Source: a bacterium
GTDB lineage: Bacteria; Verrucomicrobiota; Verrucomicrobiae; Limisphaerales; J093
DNA: 6,115 nucleotides
Direction of reading: 5' to 3'
NCBI GenBank assembly: GCA_021839785.1
Contig: JAKCAB010000470.1
Coordinates: 1-6,115 of the forward strand
Below, piece by piece: positions 1 through 6,115 of the stretch (its first letter is position 1; every line of letters begins with the position of its first letter). The translations under genes were made by a program, and so were the position numbers. The notes beneath the pieces were generated by a model. The model worked only from the letters and a program-made list of their open reading frames with translations, searched no databases and was not told where the DNA came from.

Positions 1-108
1 CGCAGCGCCCCGGCGGGTCAGCGCCCCAGCCACGTTGACCGTGATGCCGAGTTCGGCCAACCGCCGGGCAAAACGTCGGCGGGACATACCGTGATGAGCG
101 GACAGCAT
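1..108 (-). CDS. Unrecognised partial gene, N-terminus only
   Basis: An open frame starts at ATG 108-106, or at an in-frame ATG at 87-85, and runs without a stop to the window edge. Only 36 (or 29) residues are visible. The later start reads MSRRRFARRLAELGITVNVA, followed by ALTRRGAA. It begins only 30 bp after the stop codon of the GDSL gene and in the same frame, so the two are probably co-transcribed. The N-terminus is arginine-rich. SRRRFA loosely resembles a twin-arginine motif, but what follows is not a convincing hydrophobic core; it could equally be a small basic helical segment. Neither start has a clear Shine-Dalgarno sequence. I do not recognise the family. The call rests on the open frame, its position and its orientation, and a chance open stretch in GC-rich DNA is possible. 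Confidence 0.3.
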   Translation of the reverse strand, partial: MLSAHHGMSRRRFARRLAELGITVNVAGALTRRGAA

Positions 109-138
109 GGCGATGGGGGTTGGTTGGCGGTCTGGCGT

Positions 139-1464
139 TTATTGCGACTGCGCGGCGATCTTGATTGTGTGCGTGACCGGCACGACTGTCGCGGCCAGGG
201 CATCGACGTACGCCTGACGCGCCTTTTCGGTCAGAGCGACGGTCGCTTCCATGTCCGCCCGGCCTTCATCGCCGTGGAAGAGCATCTTGATCTGGCGGGT
301 CTCGTAAGCCTCCTTGGCGGCGACCGCCTCATCCACTTTGTTGAAGGCGGCGGTGAACGGATTGATGACGTAGTCTTCCGCCAGGTTGACGCCTTTGGCC
401 AGTTGTTCGCGCGTGTAAGTGCGGTAGCCGTCGCCCCAAGTAACCATGTAGCGCGGGGCGGTGGCGTTGGTGACCACCAGGACGAAGCGGTTCAATTCCG
501 CATTGAACGGCACCAGCGTCATGCCCGAGCGGATGGTGTTGTCCTTGTTAATCTCGCCGCTGGCGCAGAACGGATAGCGATGGCTGGTCACCTTCACGAT
601 GTCGTCGGTGAATCCGAGCACCTCATGGCCCGGTGTGGCCGTGGCTTTGAGCGCCTGGAGATCCACCGTGACCGTGCCGATCTGACCGTCAAGGCCCAGG
701 GCTTTCAGGAACGTATAGGCCATGACGAGATGGCCCGCCCAGTCGGGATGTACGCCGTCCTTGCCGGCCAGGTGGTAAACGTCGCCGTAGCGCTGGGTCG
801 CGAAAAACATCGCCTTGTACATCGGCCAGAAAACGTCCGCGAAGCCCACGCCATCGGCGGTGGCGATCTCGATGTCGATGTTCCGCAGTTCGCACAGGTT
901 GAGGTTCATGTCCTCCGATTTGGCCTTGGACCACGGCACCGCGGGGCCGACGCAGCCCGGCGAACCGAGGATGACCCGCGCACCGGCGTTGGTGAACGCG
1001 CGCACGAGGGTCTCCATGGCTTCGCGGTAGCGCTGGCCGATGGCGGGTTCGTAAGCGCGGTAGCCGTGGTCGTTCATGCCGTAACAAGTCGTGGCGAGCG
1101 TGGGTTTGAAGCGCAGCACGTCGTTGGTCATCCGGGCGATGAAGCCGGGCCCGGTCTCGCCGCCCCACCCAAACTGGCGGGTGGTGACCTTCAACTGCGG
1201 CACGCACACGGTGAGGTAGGTCTCCAAGATGCGGGAGTACATCTTCTGTTCCGTGATCGAGTCGCCACAGATCGCGACCCGGTCATTTTCTTTGAGCTGG
1301 AGGCCGGCCGGGGCGGCGGCCTTGCGCGGGGCAAACTTTTGAAAGAACGGATGATCGGGTTTGGTTTCGTAAGCGGGCTCGGCGGCGGGCAGCCGGCTGA
1401 CGAAACTGAGCAGCAACGCGATGCACCCGGCGGTGCGGGCGACGGACCGAAGCGAGAAGTTCAT
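139..1464 (-). CDS. Secreted SGNH/GDSL-family hydrolase (esterase-like)
   Basis: A 441-aa exported hydrolase of the SGNH/GDSL superfamily, whose members remove acyl or acetyl esters from sugars, polysaccharides or lipids by a Ser-Asp-His mechanism. Residues 1-28 form a Sec signal peptide: a basic n-region (MNFSLRSVAR), a hydrophobic core (CIALLLSF) and a likely cleavage after LPAA. The family blocks are in order: block I ICGDSITEQ with nucleophile Ser69, block II glycines in GWGGETGPG (99-107), block III YGMND with Asn131, and block V DGVHPDWAGH with Asp236 and His239. All catalytic positions are present. The catalytic domain ends near residue 260. Residues 265-441 are an extra C-terminal region I cannot assign; it has a charged, helical-looking tail. 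The frame opens further up at a TTG (1500), but ATG 1464 puts the signal peptide at the N-terminus. No strong Shine-Dalgarno is visible. It is divergent from the GH116-like gene. The substrate is unknown; carbohydrate ester hydrolysis is inferred from family and neighbour. Confidence 0.92.
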   Translation of the reverse strand: MNFSLRSVARTAGCIALLLSFVSRLPAAEPAYETKPDHPFFQKFAPRKAAAPAGLQLKENDRVAICGDSITEQKMYSRILETYLTVCVPQLKVTTRQFGWGGETGPGFIARMTNDVLRFKPTLATTCYGMNDHGYRAYEPAIGQRYREAMETLVRAFTNAGARVILGSPGCVGPAVPWSKAKSEDMNLNLCELRNIDIEIATADGVGFADVFWPMYKAMFFATQRYGDVYHLAGKDGVHPDWAGHLVMAYTFLKALGLDGQIGTVTVDLQALKATATPGHEVLGFTDDIVKVTSHRYPFCASGEINKDNTIRSGMTLVPFNAELNRFVLVVTNATAPRYMVTWGDGYRTYTREQLAKGVNLAEDYVINPFTAAFNKVDEAVAAKEAYETRQIKMLFHGDEGRADMEATVALTEKARQAYVDALAATVVPVTHTIKIAAQSQ

Positions 1465-1503
1465 GGCCGAAGTGTCCCGACGCCGCCGCGGTCGCGTCAA
1501 GCG

Positions 1504-1526
1504 GCGAGTGCGAGTGCGAGTGCGAG
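1504..1526. repeat. GCGAGT hexamer tandem repeat
   Basis: Three perfect GCGAGT copies (1504-1509, 1510-1515, 1516-1521) are followed by a partial GCGAG (1522-1526). The tract lies 40 bp upstream of the GDSL start codon and its last two bases overlap the left 9-bp target repeat of the neighbouring element. Being a 6-bp unit, changes in copy number would alter promoter spacing, not a reading frame. It may be a simple slippage product with no function. Confidence 0.85.
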
Positions 1527-1533
1527 CCCACGC
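1525..1533. repeat. Left target-site duplication of the MITE-like element
   Basis: AGCCCACGC directly abuts the outer end of the left terminal inverted repeat and is identical to 1666-1674 at the other end. A perfect 9-bp direct repeat placed exactly outside both inverted-repeat tips is the signature of transposase-mediated insertion. Confidence 0.85.
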
Positions 1534-1555
1534 GGGCGCATCTCAGTTTCTTGCA
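1534..1555 (+). repeat. Left terminal inverted repeat (IRL)
   Basis: The 22-bp arm starts GGGCGCATCTCA and ends TTCTTGCA. Its reverse complement matches 1644-1665 at 21 of 22 bases. Pairing stops abruptly at both outer and inner edges, which defines the repeat length. Confidence 0.85.
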
Positions 1556-1643
1556 CACCCTCCGTTTTCCGAGGGAATTCACATGATTTCACCCAGAGAT
1601 CCCAAGGCAAATCTCCGGTTTTCCTCGGAATTCCCACCGGAGT

Positions 1644-1665
1644 TGCAAGAAAGTGAGATGCGCCC
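1644..1665 (-). repeat. Right terminal inverted repeat (IRR)
   Basis: The 22-bp partner of 1534-1555; on the plus strand it starts TGCAAGAA and ends GATGCGCCC. The only mismatch is G at 1654 where perfect symmetry would need C. The ATG at 1658-1660 inside this arm is in frame with the glycosidase gene but has no good ribosome-binding site. Confidence 0.85.
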
Positions 1666-1674
1666 AGCCCACGC
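1666..1674. repeat. Right target-site duplication of the MITE-like element
   Basis: The second copy of AGCCCACGC, identical to 1525-1533 and directly abutting the outer tip of the right inverted repeat. Confidence 0.85.
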
Positions 1675-1736
1675 TAGGTCTCTGCTTGCGGCGGGCTCTG
1701 CAATCGGCGGAATCGTGAATTTCTTGGCCTTGCGGC

Positions 1737-1765
1737 TTGGCACCGCGGCGGCGGTTTTGTACAAA
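1737..1765 (+). promoter_or_regulatory. Possible sigma70-type promoter of the GH116-like gene
   Basis: TTGGCA (1737-1742, 5 of 6 bases of the -35 consensus) is followed after 17 bp by TACAAA (1760-1765, 4 of 6 of the -10 consensus). Transcription would then begin about 5-8 bases after 1765, almost at ATG 1775, giving a leaderless or nearly leaderless mRNA. That would fit the lack of a Shine-Dalgarno sequence before this ATG. The match is by eye in GC-rich DNA and may be chance. Confidence 0.3.
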
Positions 1766-1774
1766 GTCGCGCAC

Positions 1775-4700
1775 ATGCACGACCACAACCAGCCGGCCGC
1801 CGCCGGCGGCAGCCAGCCTGGGACCGCGACTTCGCGTCGCGATTTCTTGCGGCTCAGCGCCTTAACCGCGGCGAGCGTTGCGATGCTACGCCTCCCCGCG
1901 ATGGCGGGGCCGTTTACGCGCGCGGATTTCGAGAAGCTCGTGCCTGCCGACAAAAAACTCAGCGAGACCTGGGTGAAATCGCTTTTCGCCCGCGGCTCGC
2001 GGACGGTTTACCGTGGCACGGAACTCGAAAAAATCGGGATGCCGATCGGCGGCATCTGCGCCGGGCAGGTGTATCTGGGCGGCGATGGCAAGCTCTGGCA
2101 CTGGGACATCTTCAACCGTTACGTCGGCACCGGCGCGGAGCATTACGCGAAACCGCTCCTGCCCAGTTCGCCGCTGGACCAAGGCTTCGCTGTGAAGGTC
2201 ACGGCCGCCGGCCGGACCTGGCTGAAGCCATTGGATCGCTCGGGCTGGCCGGACATCGCGTTCACGGGCGAGTACCCGATCGGCTACATCGAGTACCGCG
2301 ATCCCAATTGTCCGGTGCGGGTCAAGTTGGAGGCGTTCTCGCCGTTCATTCCACTTAACACCGACGACTCTTCGCTGCCCGCGACAGTGATGCAGTTCAC
2401 GGTCACGAATGGGGGCGATAGCGCCGCCGCGGTGGAGGTCGGTGGCTGGCTGGAGAACGCCGTCTGCCGTTACAGCGCGGAAACGCGCGCCGTCATTCGC
2501 CAGAACCGCACGCGCCATCAACCCGGAGCGCTGGTGCTCGAATACAGCGCAGTGGAACCGCCGCCCAGTGACGCGCCGAAGCGACCGGACATCCTTTTCG
2601 ATGATTTCGAAGGCGAGGCTTACGATGGTTGGACCACTACTGGAGCCGCGTTCGGCAAAGGCCCGGTCGCGCAGAGCCAGGTGCCGGATTACCAAGGCAA
2701 CCTGGGCATGCACGGCGAACGCGCCGTCAATTCCCACGCCGCGGCGCCCGGCAACGATGTGGGTGCGCGGGACGCCCAGACCGGCACGCTCACGAGCCGG
2801 CCGTTCACGATTGAGCGCAACTACGTCAATTTCCTCATCGGTGGCGGCGCGCACGCGGGTCGAACGTGTTTGAACCTGCTCGTGGACGACCAGGTCGTTG
2901 CCTCGGCCACCAGTGCCAATGATAATCGCCTCCAGGCAAAAGGCTGGGACGTGCGGCGCTGGCAGGGCAAGACCGCGCGACTCCAAGCCGTGGATAACGA
3001 AAAGGGCGGCTGGGGAAACATCGGCGTGGACGACCTCGTGTTCAGCGATTCACCGCATCGGCCGGTCGGTCCATTGGCGGAAGAGCCGGACTTCGGCACG
3101 ATGGCGCTGGCGTTGTTGGGCGAAGACTCCCCAGCCGACTCTGCCTGCGCCACCGTGCCGGGAAGCACGATTCCCGCAGATGTGTTCACAAAATCCGTGA
3201 GCACCGACGCGACCACAGCCGCGCGGCCCGCCGGGGAAAAGCTGGTCGGTTCGCTGATCCGCAAGCTCACGCTCGGCCCCGGCGAATCGCAGGTCGTGAC
3301 GTTTGTCATCGCCTGGCATTTTCCGAACTTGAAAAGGGACCGGCTTCCGCCCGGCCGGTATTACGCGACGCGGTTCGACTCGGCGCCGGCGGTGGCGGTT
3401 TACGTCGCGAAGGAGTTCGCGCGGCTCAGCGACCACACCCGGCTGTGGCACGATACCTGGTACGACTCCACGCTCCCGTACTGGTTTCTCGATCGGACGT
3501 TTCTGAACACCTCGATCCTCGCCACGTCCACCTGCCACCGGTTCGGCACCGGCCGGTTTTGGGGGTGGGAAGGCGTGGGCTGCTGTCACGGCACTTGCGG
3601 GCATGTCTGGCAATACGCACACGCGGTGGCGCGGCTGTTCCCCAAACTGGAACGGATCACGCGCGAGCACGTGGACTTCGGCTTCGCTCAGCAGCCGAAT
3701 GGCGCGATCTTTTTCCGCGGCGAGTTCAACGACATTCCGGCCATCGACGCCCAGGCCGGCACGATCTTGCGCGCGCTGCGCGAGCATCAAATGTCGGCCG
3801 ACGACGCGTTCCTGAAACGGAACTGGCCGCAAATTCGCCGGGCAATCGAGTGGCTTATCGCCAAGGACGAGAACGGCGACGGGTTCATCGAAGGCAACCA
3901 ACACAATACGCTCGACACGGATTGGTTTGGCCCGGTGGCGTGGCTCAGCGGGCTTTATCACGCCGCGTTGCGGGCGGGCGAAGCGATGGCGGACGAATTG
4001 GGCGACCACGAGTTCGCGCAGAAGTGCCACACCATTTTCGATGCCGGATCGCGAAACCTTGTCGGGAAGTTGTTTGCAGGCGAGTACTTCATAAACAAGC
4101 CGGACCCGAAGCATCTCGACGCGATCAACTCTGGAACGGGCTGCGAGATTGATCAGGTAATGGGCCAGAGCTGGGCCTGGCAGGTCGGGCTGGGCCGCAT
4201 CCTGCCCGAGAAGGAAACCGTGTCGGCGCTGAAATCGCTCTGGCGATACAACTTCACGCCCGACGTCGGCCCGTACCGCGAGGCCTACAAAGCCGGCCGC
4301 TGGTACGCGATGGCCGGAGAGGCGGGCTTGCTCATGTGTACCTTCCCGCGTGCGGACTGGGACTGCACGCAGGCCAAGGGCAAAGGCGCAGATTGGGCGG
4401 CTGGTTACTTCAACGAGTGCATGAATGGCTTCGAGTATCAAGCCGCCGGCCACATGATCTGGGAGGGGTTGCTCCAGGAAGGTCTGGCCGTGACGCGTGC
4501 AGTGCATGACCGCTATCACCCGACACGGCGAAACCCGTGGAACGAGGTCGAATGCGGGGATCATTACGCGCGCAGCATGGCCAGCTATGGCGTTTACCTG
4601 GCCGCGTGCGGCTTCGAGTACCACGGGCCAAAAGGGCATCTCGGCTTCGCGCCGCGGCTCACGCCGGAGGACTTCCAATGCGCATTCACGACCGCAGAAG

Positions 4701-4960
4701 GGTGGGGCACGTTCACGCAAAAAGACGAGGCTGCCAGCCGCCGCGCCCAGGTCACCTTGAAGTGGGGCCGACTGCGGCTGCGGACGCTTTCGCTGACGCT
4801 ACCCGCGAGCCGCCAGCTTGCCGGCGCCGAGGTTGTGCTGGGGCAGCGGACCGTTTCAGCCCAAGCGACCGGCCGCGCCGGTAGTGTGTTGCTGGTCTTG
4901 AACGAAGAGGTGGAGGTCAGTCCCGAGCTTCCGCTGTCGGTGCAACTCGCACTTTCCTGA
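1775..4960 (+). CDS. Tat-exported GH116-like (DUF608) beta-glycosidase
   Basis: A 1061-aa exported enzyme related to glycoside hydrolase family 116, which includes non-lysosomal glucosylceramidase GBA2 and archaeal beta-glucosidase/xylosidase. ATG 1775 is chosen because it gives a normal Tat signal: TSRRDFLRL (19-27), then a hydrophobic stretch to LPAMAG (residue 45). The GH116 N-terminal beta-domain starts at GTELEKIGMPIGG (81-93) and GGDGKLWHWDIFN (102-114). Residues about 271-426 are an extra module (DDFEG...GWTTTGAAFGKGP...FLIGGG...GGWGNIGVDD) of the beta-sandwich type seen beside other glycosidases. The (alpha/alpha)6 catalytic part spans about 560-960, with WGWEGVGCCHGTCGHVWQYA (597-616), an acidic loop DENGDGFIEGN (698-708) resembling a calcium-binding loop, and TLDTDWFGPVAWLSGLY (712-728). 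E599 is the candidate nucleophile and D714 (or D716) the candidate acid/base. Their 115-residue spacing is near that recalled for the Sulfolobus enzyme (E335/D442). The substrate is not deducible. An upstream in-frame ATG at 1583 lies in the MITE. Confidence 0.9.
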   Translation: MHDHNQPAAAGGSQPGTATSRRDFLRLSALTAASVAMLRLPAMAGPFTRADFEKLVPADKKLSETWVKSLFARGSRTVYRGTELEKIGMPIGGICAGQVYLGGDGKLWHWDIFNRYVGTGAEHYAKPLLPSSPLDQGFAVKVTAAGRTWLKPLDRSGWPDIAFTGEYPIGYIEYRDPNCPVRVKLEAFSPFIPLNTDDSSLPATVMQFTVTNGGDSAAAVEVGGWLENAVCRYSAETRAVIRQNRTRHQPGALVLEYSAVEPPPSDAPKRPDILFDDFEGEAYDGWTTTGAAFGKGPVAQSQVPDYQGNLGMHGERAVNSHAAAPGNDVGARDAQTGTLTSRPFTIERNYVNFLIGGGAHAGRTCLNLLVDDQVVASATSANDNRLQAKGWDVRRWQGKTARLQAVDNEKGGWGNIGVDDLVFSDSPHRPVGPLAEEPDFGTMALALLGEDSPADSACATVPGSTIPADVFTKSVSTDATTAARPAGEKLVGSLIRKLTLGPGESQVVTFVIAWHFPNLKRDRLPPGRYYATRFDSAPAVAVYVAKEFARLSDHTRLWHDTWYDSTLPYWFLDRTFLNTSILATSTCHRFGTGRFWGWEGVGCCHGTCGHVWQYAHAVARLFPKLERITREHVDFGFAQQPNGAIFFRGEFNDIPAIDAQAGTILRALREHQMSADDAFLKRNWPQIRRAIEWLIAKDENGDGFIEGNQHNTLDTDWFGPVAWLSGLYHAALRAGEAMADELGDHEFAQKCHTIFDAGSRNLVGKLFAGEYFINKPDPKHLDAINSGTGCEIDQVMGQSWAWQVGLGRILPEKETVSALKSLWRYNFTPDVGPYREAYKAGRWYAMAGEAGLLMCTFPRADWDCTQAKGKGADWAAGYFNECMNGFEYQAAGHMIWEGLLQEGLAVTRAVHDRYHPTRRNPWNEVECGDHYARSMASYGVYLAACGFEYHGPKGHLGFAPRLTPEDFQCAFTTAEGWGTFTQKDEAASRRAQVTLKWGRLRLRTLSLTLPASRQLAGAEVVLGQRTVSAQATGRAGSVLLVLNEEVEVSPELPLSVQLALS

Positions 4961-5013
4961 ACCGGCGATGCGCTTGGTATTCTCGTGGAAACGCAAGCTG
5001 GTCAGGGAGCCTT

Positions 5014-6115
5014 TTGGCGCAGTGGCCGATGGCGGAGATCGTGCATGACGTGGCTCCGGGTTCGCCAATCTCCTTTTATAGCGCCATGGCGGGTGAAGCC
5101 GACTTCGCAAACGGGATCCGGGCGCTGAAGAACGCCGGCTGCAAAGTCATCGTGGATGACATTCTTTACCTGAACGAGCCCATGTTCGCCGACGGTGTGG
5201 TGGCGCAGGCGGTGGACGAAGTCGCGGCCGCGGGCGTGCCATATTTCTCCGCGGCGGGGAATGGCGGTCAGAACTCGTACCAGGCGGCCTTCAAGGAAAC
5301 CTCGGGGGGGACCATAATTTCAATCCCGGCACGGGAACCGATACGTTCTGAATTTCAACTTCATGGCCTATTCGACCGTGTATTTCATCCTGCAATGGCC
5401 GGACCGGTATGCCAGTTGTGGGCAGGGTAATCCCAGCGCGGCAACCGATCTTGACTTGGAGTTTGTCCACCAGGATGGCACCCCGTGGCTCGTGAATAGC
5501 CAGCAGTTGGGGAGCTTCGATAACAACCTCGGCCAGGATCCGGTCGAAGTCTTCGGCGTCTCGGTAGGCGCGCCAGCCAGCGGTTTTCTCGTGGAGGCCG
5601 GTCTGAAGATCCACTTGAAGAGCGGTGCTGCTCCGCCGTTGGTCAAGATCCTGTGGTGCGCGGTTTCGGGTTCCATCGGGCCGGAGGAGTATTATACCGA
5701 TAGCAGCACCCTATACGGCCACATGAATGCGCGAGGCGCCATGGCGGTGGGCACGGCATCGTTTTGCAACACACCGGCCTTTGGCATCTCGCCGCCCGTA
5801 AACGAGTATTTTTCCTCGCTGGGGGGCACGCCGATCTATTTCACCCCGGCAGGCACCGCGAACTACGAGCTGCGCAACAAACCTGACTTCACCGCTCCGG
5901 ACGGTGGCGATACGACGTTCTTCGGGGCGGACCGGGATCGCAGTGGTGGCGACGGTTTTCCAAACTTTTCGGCACCTCCGCCGCGGCTCCGCACGCCGCC
6001 GGCATCGCTGCCCTGATGCTTCAGGCACAGCCCGCGGCTACGCCTGACCAGGTGCGCTCCTCCATCCTCCAGTCCACGGCCATCGACATGGCAACCGCCG
6101 GTTTCGACTTCACGT
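5014..6115 (+). pseudogene. Broken S8 (subtilisin-like) serine peptidase
   Basis: A remnant of a subtilisin-family peptidase, split over three reading frames and running off the right edge. Frame A from about 5014 to 5310 encodes AEIVHDVAPGSPISFYSAMA, IVDDILYLNEPMFADG and the oxyanion-hole-type motif SAAGN (Asn codon 5260-5262). A second frame covers about 5313-5348 (HNFNPGTGTDTF, then TGA). A third, 5348 to about 5967, encodes a jelly-roll-type insert (ATDLDLEFVHQDG...NNLGQDPVEVFG) and the conserved RNKPDFTAPDGGDTTFFG. Frame A then resumes with GTSAAAPHAAGIAALML, where Ser codon 5977-5979 is the nucleophile. Each junction is repaired by adding one base. The 5' part that should carry the catalytic Asp and the His region is absent: recognisable homology begins near 5029, only about 70 bp after the glycosidase stop, and 5014 is just where the open frame starts. 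I see no start signal and no terminator in 4961-5013. Decay is the likeliest reading; sequencing error is the alternative. Confidence 0.72.

Larger units (their letters stand above)
1534..1665. mobile_element. 132-bp MITE-like non-autonomous element
   Basis: A short element bounded by 22-bp terminal inverted repeats. The left arm 1534-1555 begins GGGCGCATCTCA; the right arm 1644-1665 ends TGAGATGCGCCC read on the plus strand. The arms match at 21 of 22 positions, with a single mismatch at 1545/1654. It is flanked by a perfect 9-bp duplication (1525-1533 and 1666-1674). The interior is too short to encode a transposase, so it would need one in trans. Inside the arms, CTCCG (1560-1564) pairs with CGGAG (1638-1642) and GGGAATTC (1573-1580) with GAATTCCC (1628-1635), so a transcript could fold into a long imperfect hairpin. 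A 9-bp duplication is known from several IS families (for example IS1 and parts of IS4 and IS5); I cannot assign the parent from the ends alone. The element also carries an in-frame ATG for the downstream gene. The near-identical arms and perfect duplication suggest recent insertion. Confidence 0.82.
1465..1774. other. Divergent intergenic region with a small mobile element
   Basis: These 310 bp separate the start codons of the GDSL hydrolase (minus) and the GH116-like glycosidase (plus), so both promoters should lie here. From left to right it holds a GC-rich stretch before the GDSL start, a GCGAGT hexamer tract (1504-1526), a 132-bp inverted-repeat element with flanking 9-bp direct repeats (1525-1674), and about 100 bp before the glycosidase ATG with a possible promoter at 1737-1765. 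Without the element and one copy of its target repeat, the gap would be 169 bp. The glycosidase frame stays open across this whole stretch, but I read that as chance plus the element, not as coding sequence. Confidence 0.8.

Noticed and set aside
1471..1500. Possible minus-strand promoter for the GDSL gene (TTGACG at 1500-1495, GACACT at 1476-1471)
   Set aside because: The -35 match is good but the -10 matches only 3 of 6 bases, with 18-bp spacing in very GC-rich DNA. Not strong enough to annotate.
91..1656. Long plus-strand open frame (521 codons) opposite the GDSL gene
   Set aside because: It is antisense to a gene with clear catalytic motifs and a signal peptide. Its translation is low-complexity, rich in Arg, Gly, Val and His, with no recognisable domain, as expected of a shadow frame in GC-rich DNA.
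1421..1774. Upstream extension of the glycosidase frame to 1421 as coding sequence
   Set aside because: It would overlap the GDSL gene, run through the inserted element and put the Tat signal more than 130 residues from the N-terminus. ATG 1775 fits better.
1886..2986. Minus-strand open frame (366 codons) opposite the glycosidase N-terminal half
   Set aside because: It is antisense to conserved GH116 N-terminal motifs and has no domain-like sequence of its own.
3050..4720. Long minus-strand open frame (556 codons) opposite the glycosidase gene
   Set aside because: It lies fully inside the GH116-like catalytic region. The translation is rich in Arg, Ala and Val with no motif, so it is a codon-bias shadow.
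4972..4998. Possible terminator hairpin after the glycosidase (GCTTG ... CAAGC)
   Set aside because: Only a 5-bp stem with a 17-base loop and no following T run.
5014..5430. Two separate intact genes in the 5014-6016 region
   Set aside because: The frames encode consecutive parts of a single S8 peptidase, with the GTSAAAPHAAG block in yet another frame shift. This is one broken gene and not several small ones.

Overview
The window is GC-rich, densely coding bacterial DNA. The gene families point to a Verrucomicrobia/Planctomycetes-type heterotroph that degrades polysaccharides. The clues are a Tat-exported DUF608/GH116 glycosidase, a secreted SGNH/GDSL hydrolase with a long extra C-terminus, and a subtilisin-like protease with a jelly-roll-type insert. 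I lean towards Verrucomicrobia, but this rests on family resemblance only; no marker gene is present.

Layout. Minus strand, 108 to 1: the start of an unrecognised gene cut off by the window edge, 30 bp behind the GDSL gene. Minus strand, 1464 to 139: a complete secreted SGNH/GDSL-family hydrolase (441 aa). 1465-1774: the 310-bp region between divergent genes. It holds a GCGAGT hexamer tract, a 132-bp MITE-like element (1534-1665) with 22-bp terminal inverted repeats and a perfect 9-bp target duplication, and a possible promoter just before the next gene. Plus strand, 1775-4960: a complete Tat-signal GH116-like glycosidase (1061 aa) with an extra beta-sandwich-like domain inside its N-terminal half. 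Plus strand, about 5014-6115: a subtilisin-family (S8) peptidase remnant. It lacks its N-terminal part, carries three single-base frameshifts and runs off the window.

The GDSL esterase-like protein and the GH116-like enzyme are divergently transcribed from one intergenic region and both appear to be exported. That fits joint removal of ester substituents and glycosyl units from an extracellular or periplasmic glycan; the substrate cannot be read from the sequence. The most notable non-coding structure is the small inverted-repeat element in the shared promoter region. It inserts a good ribosome-binding-site/ATG pair in frame with the glycosidase gene. I see no CRISPR, rRNA, tRNA or defence system, and nothing that amounts to a new system.
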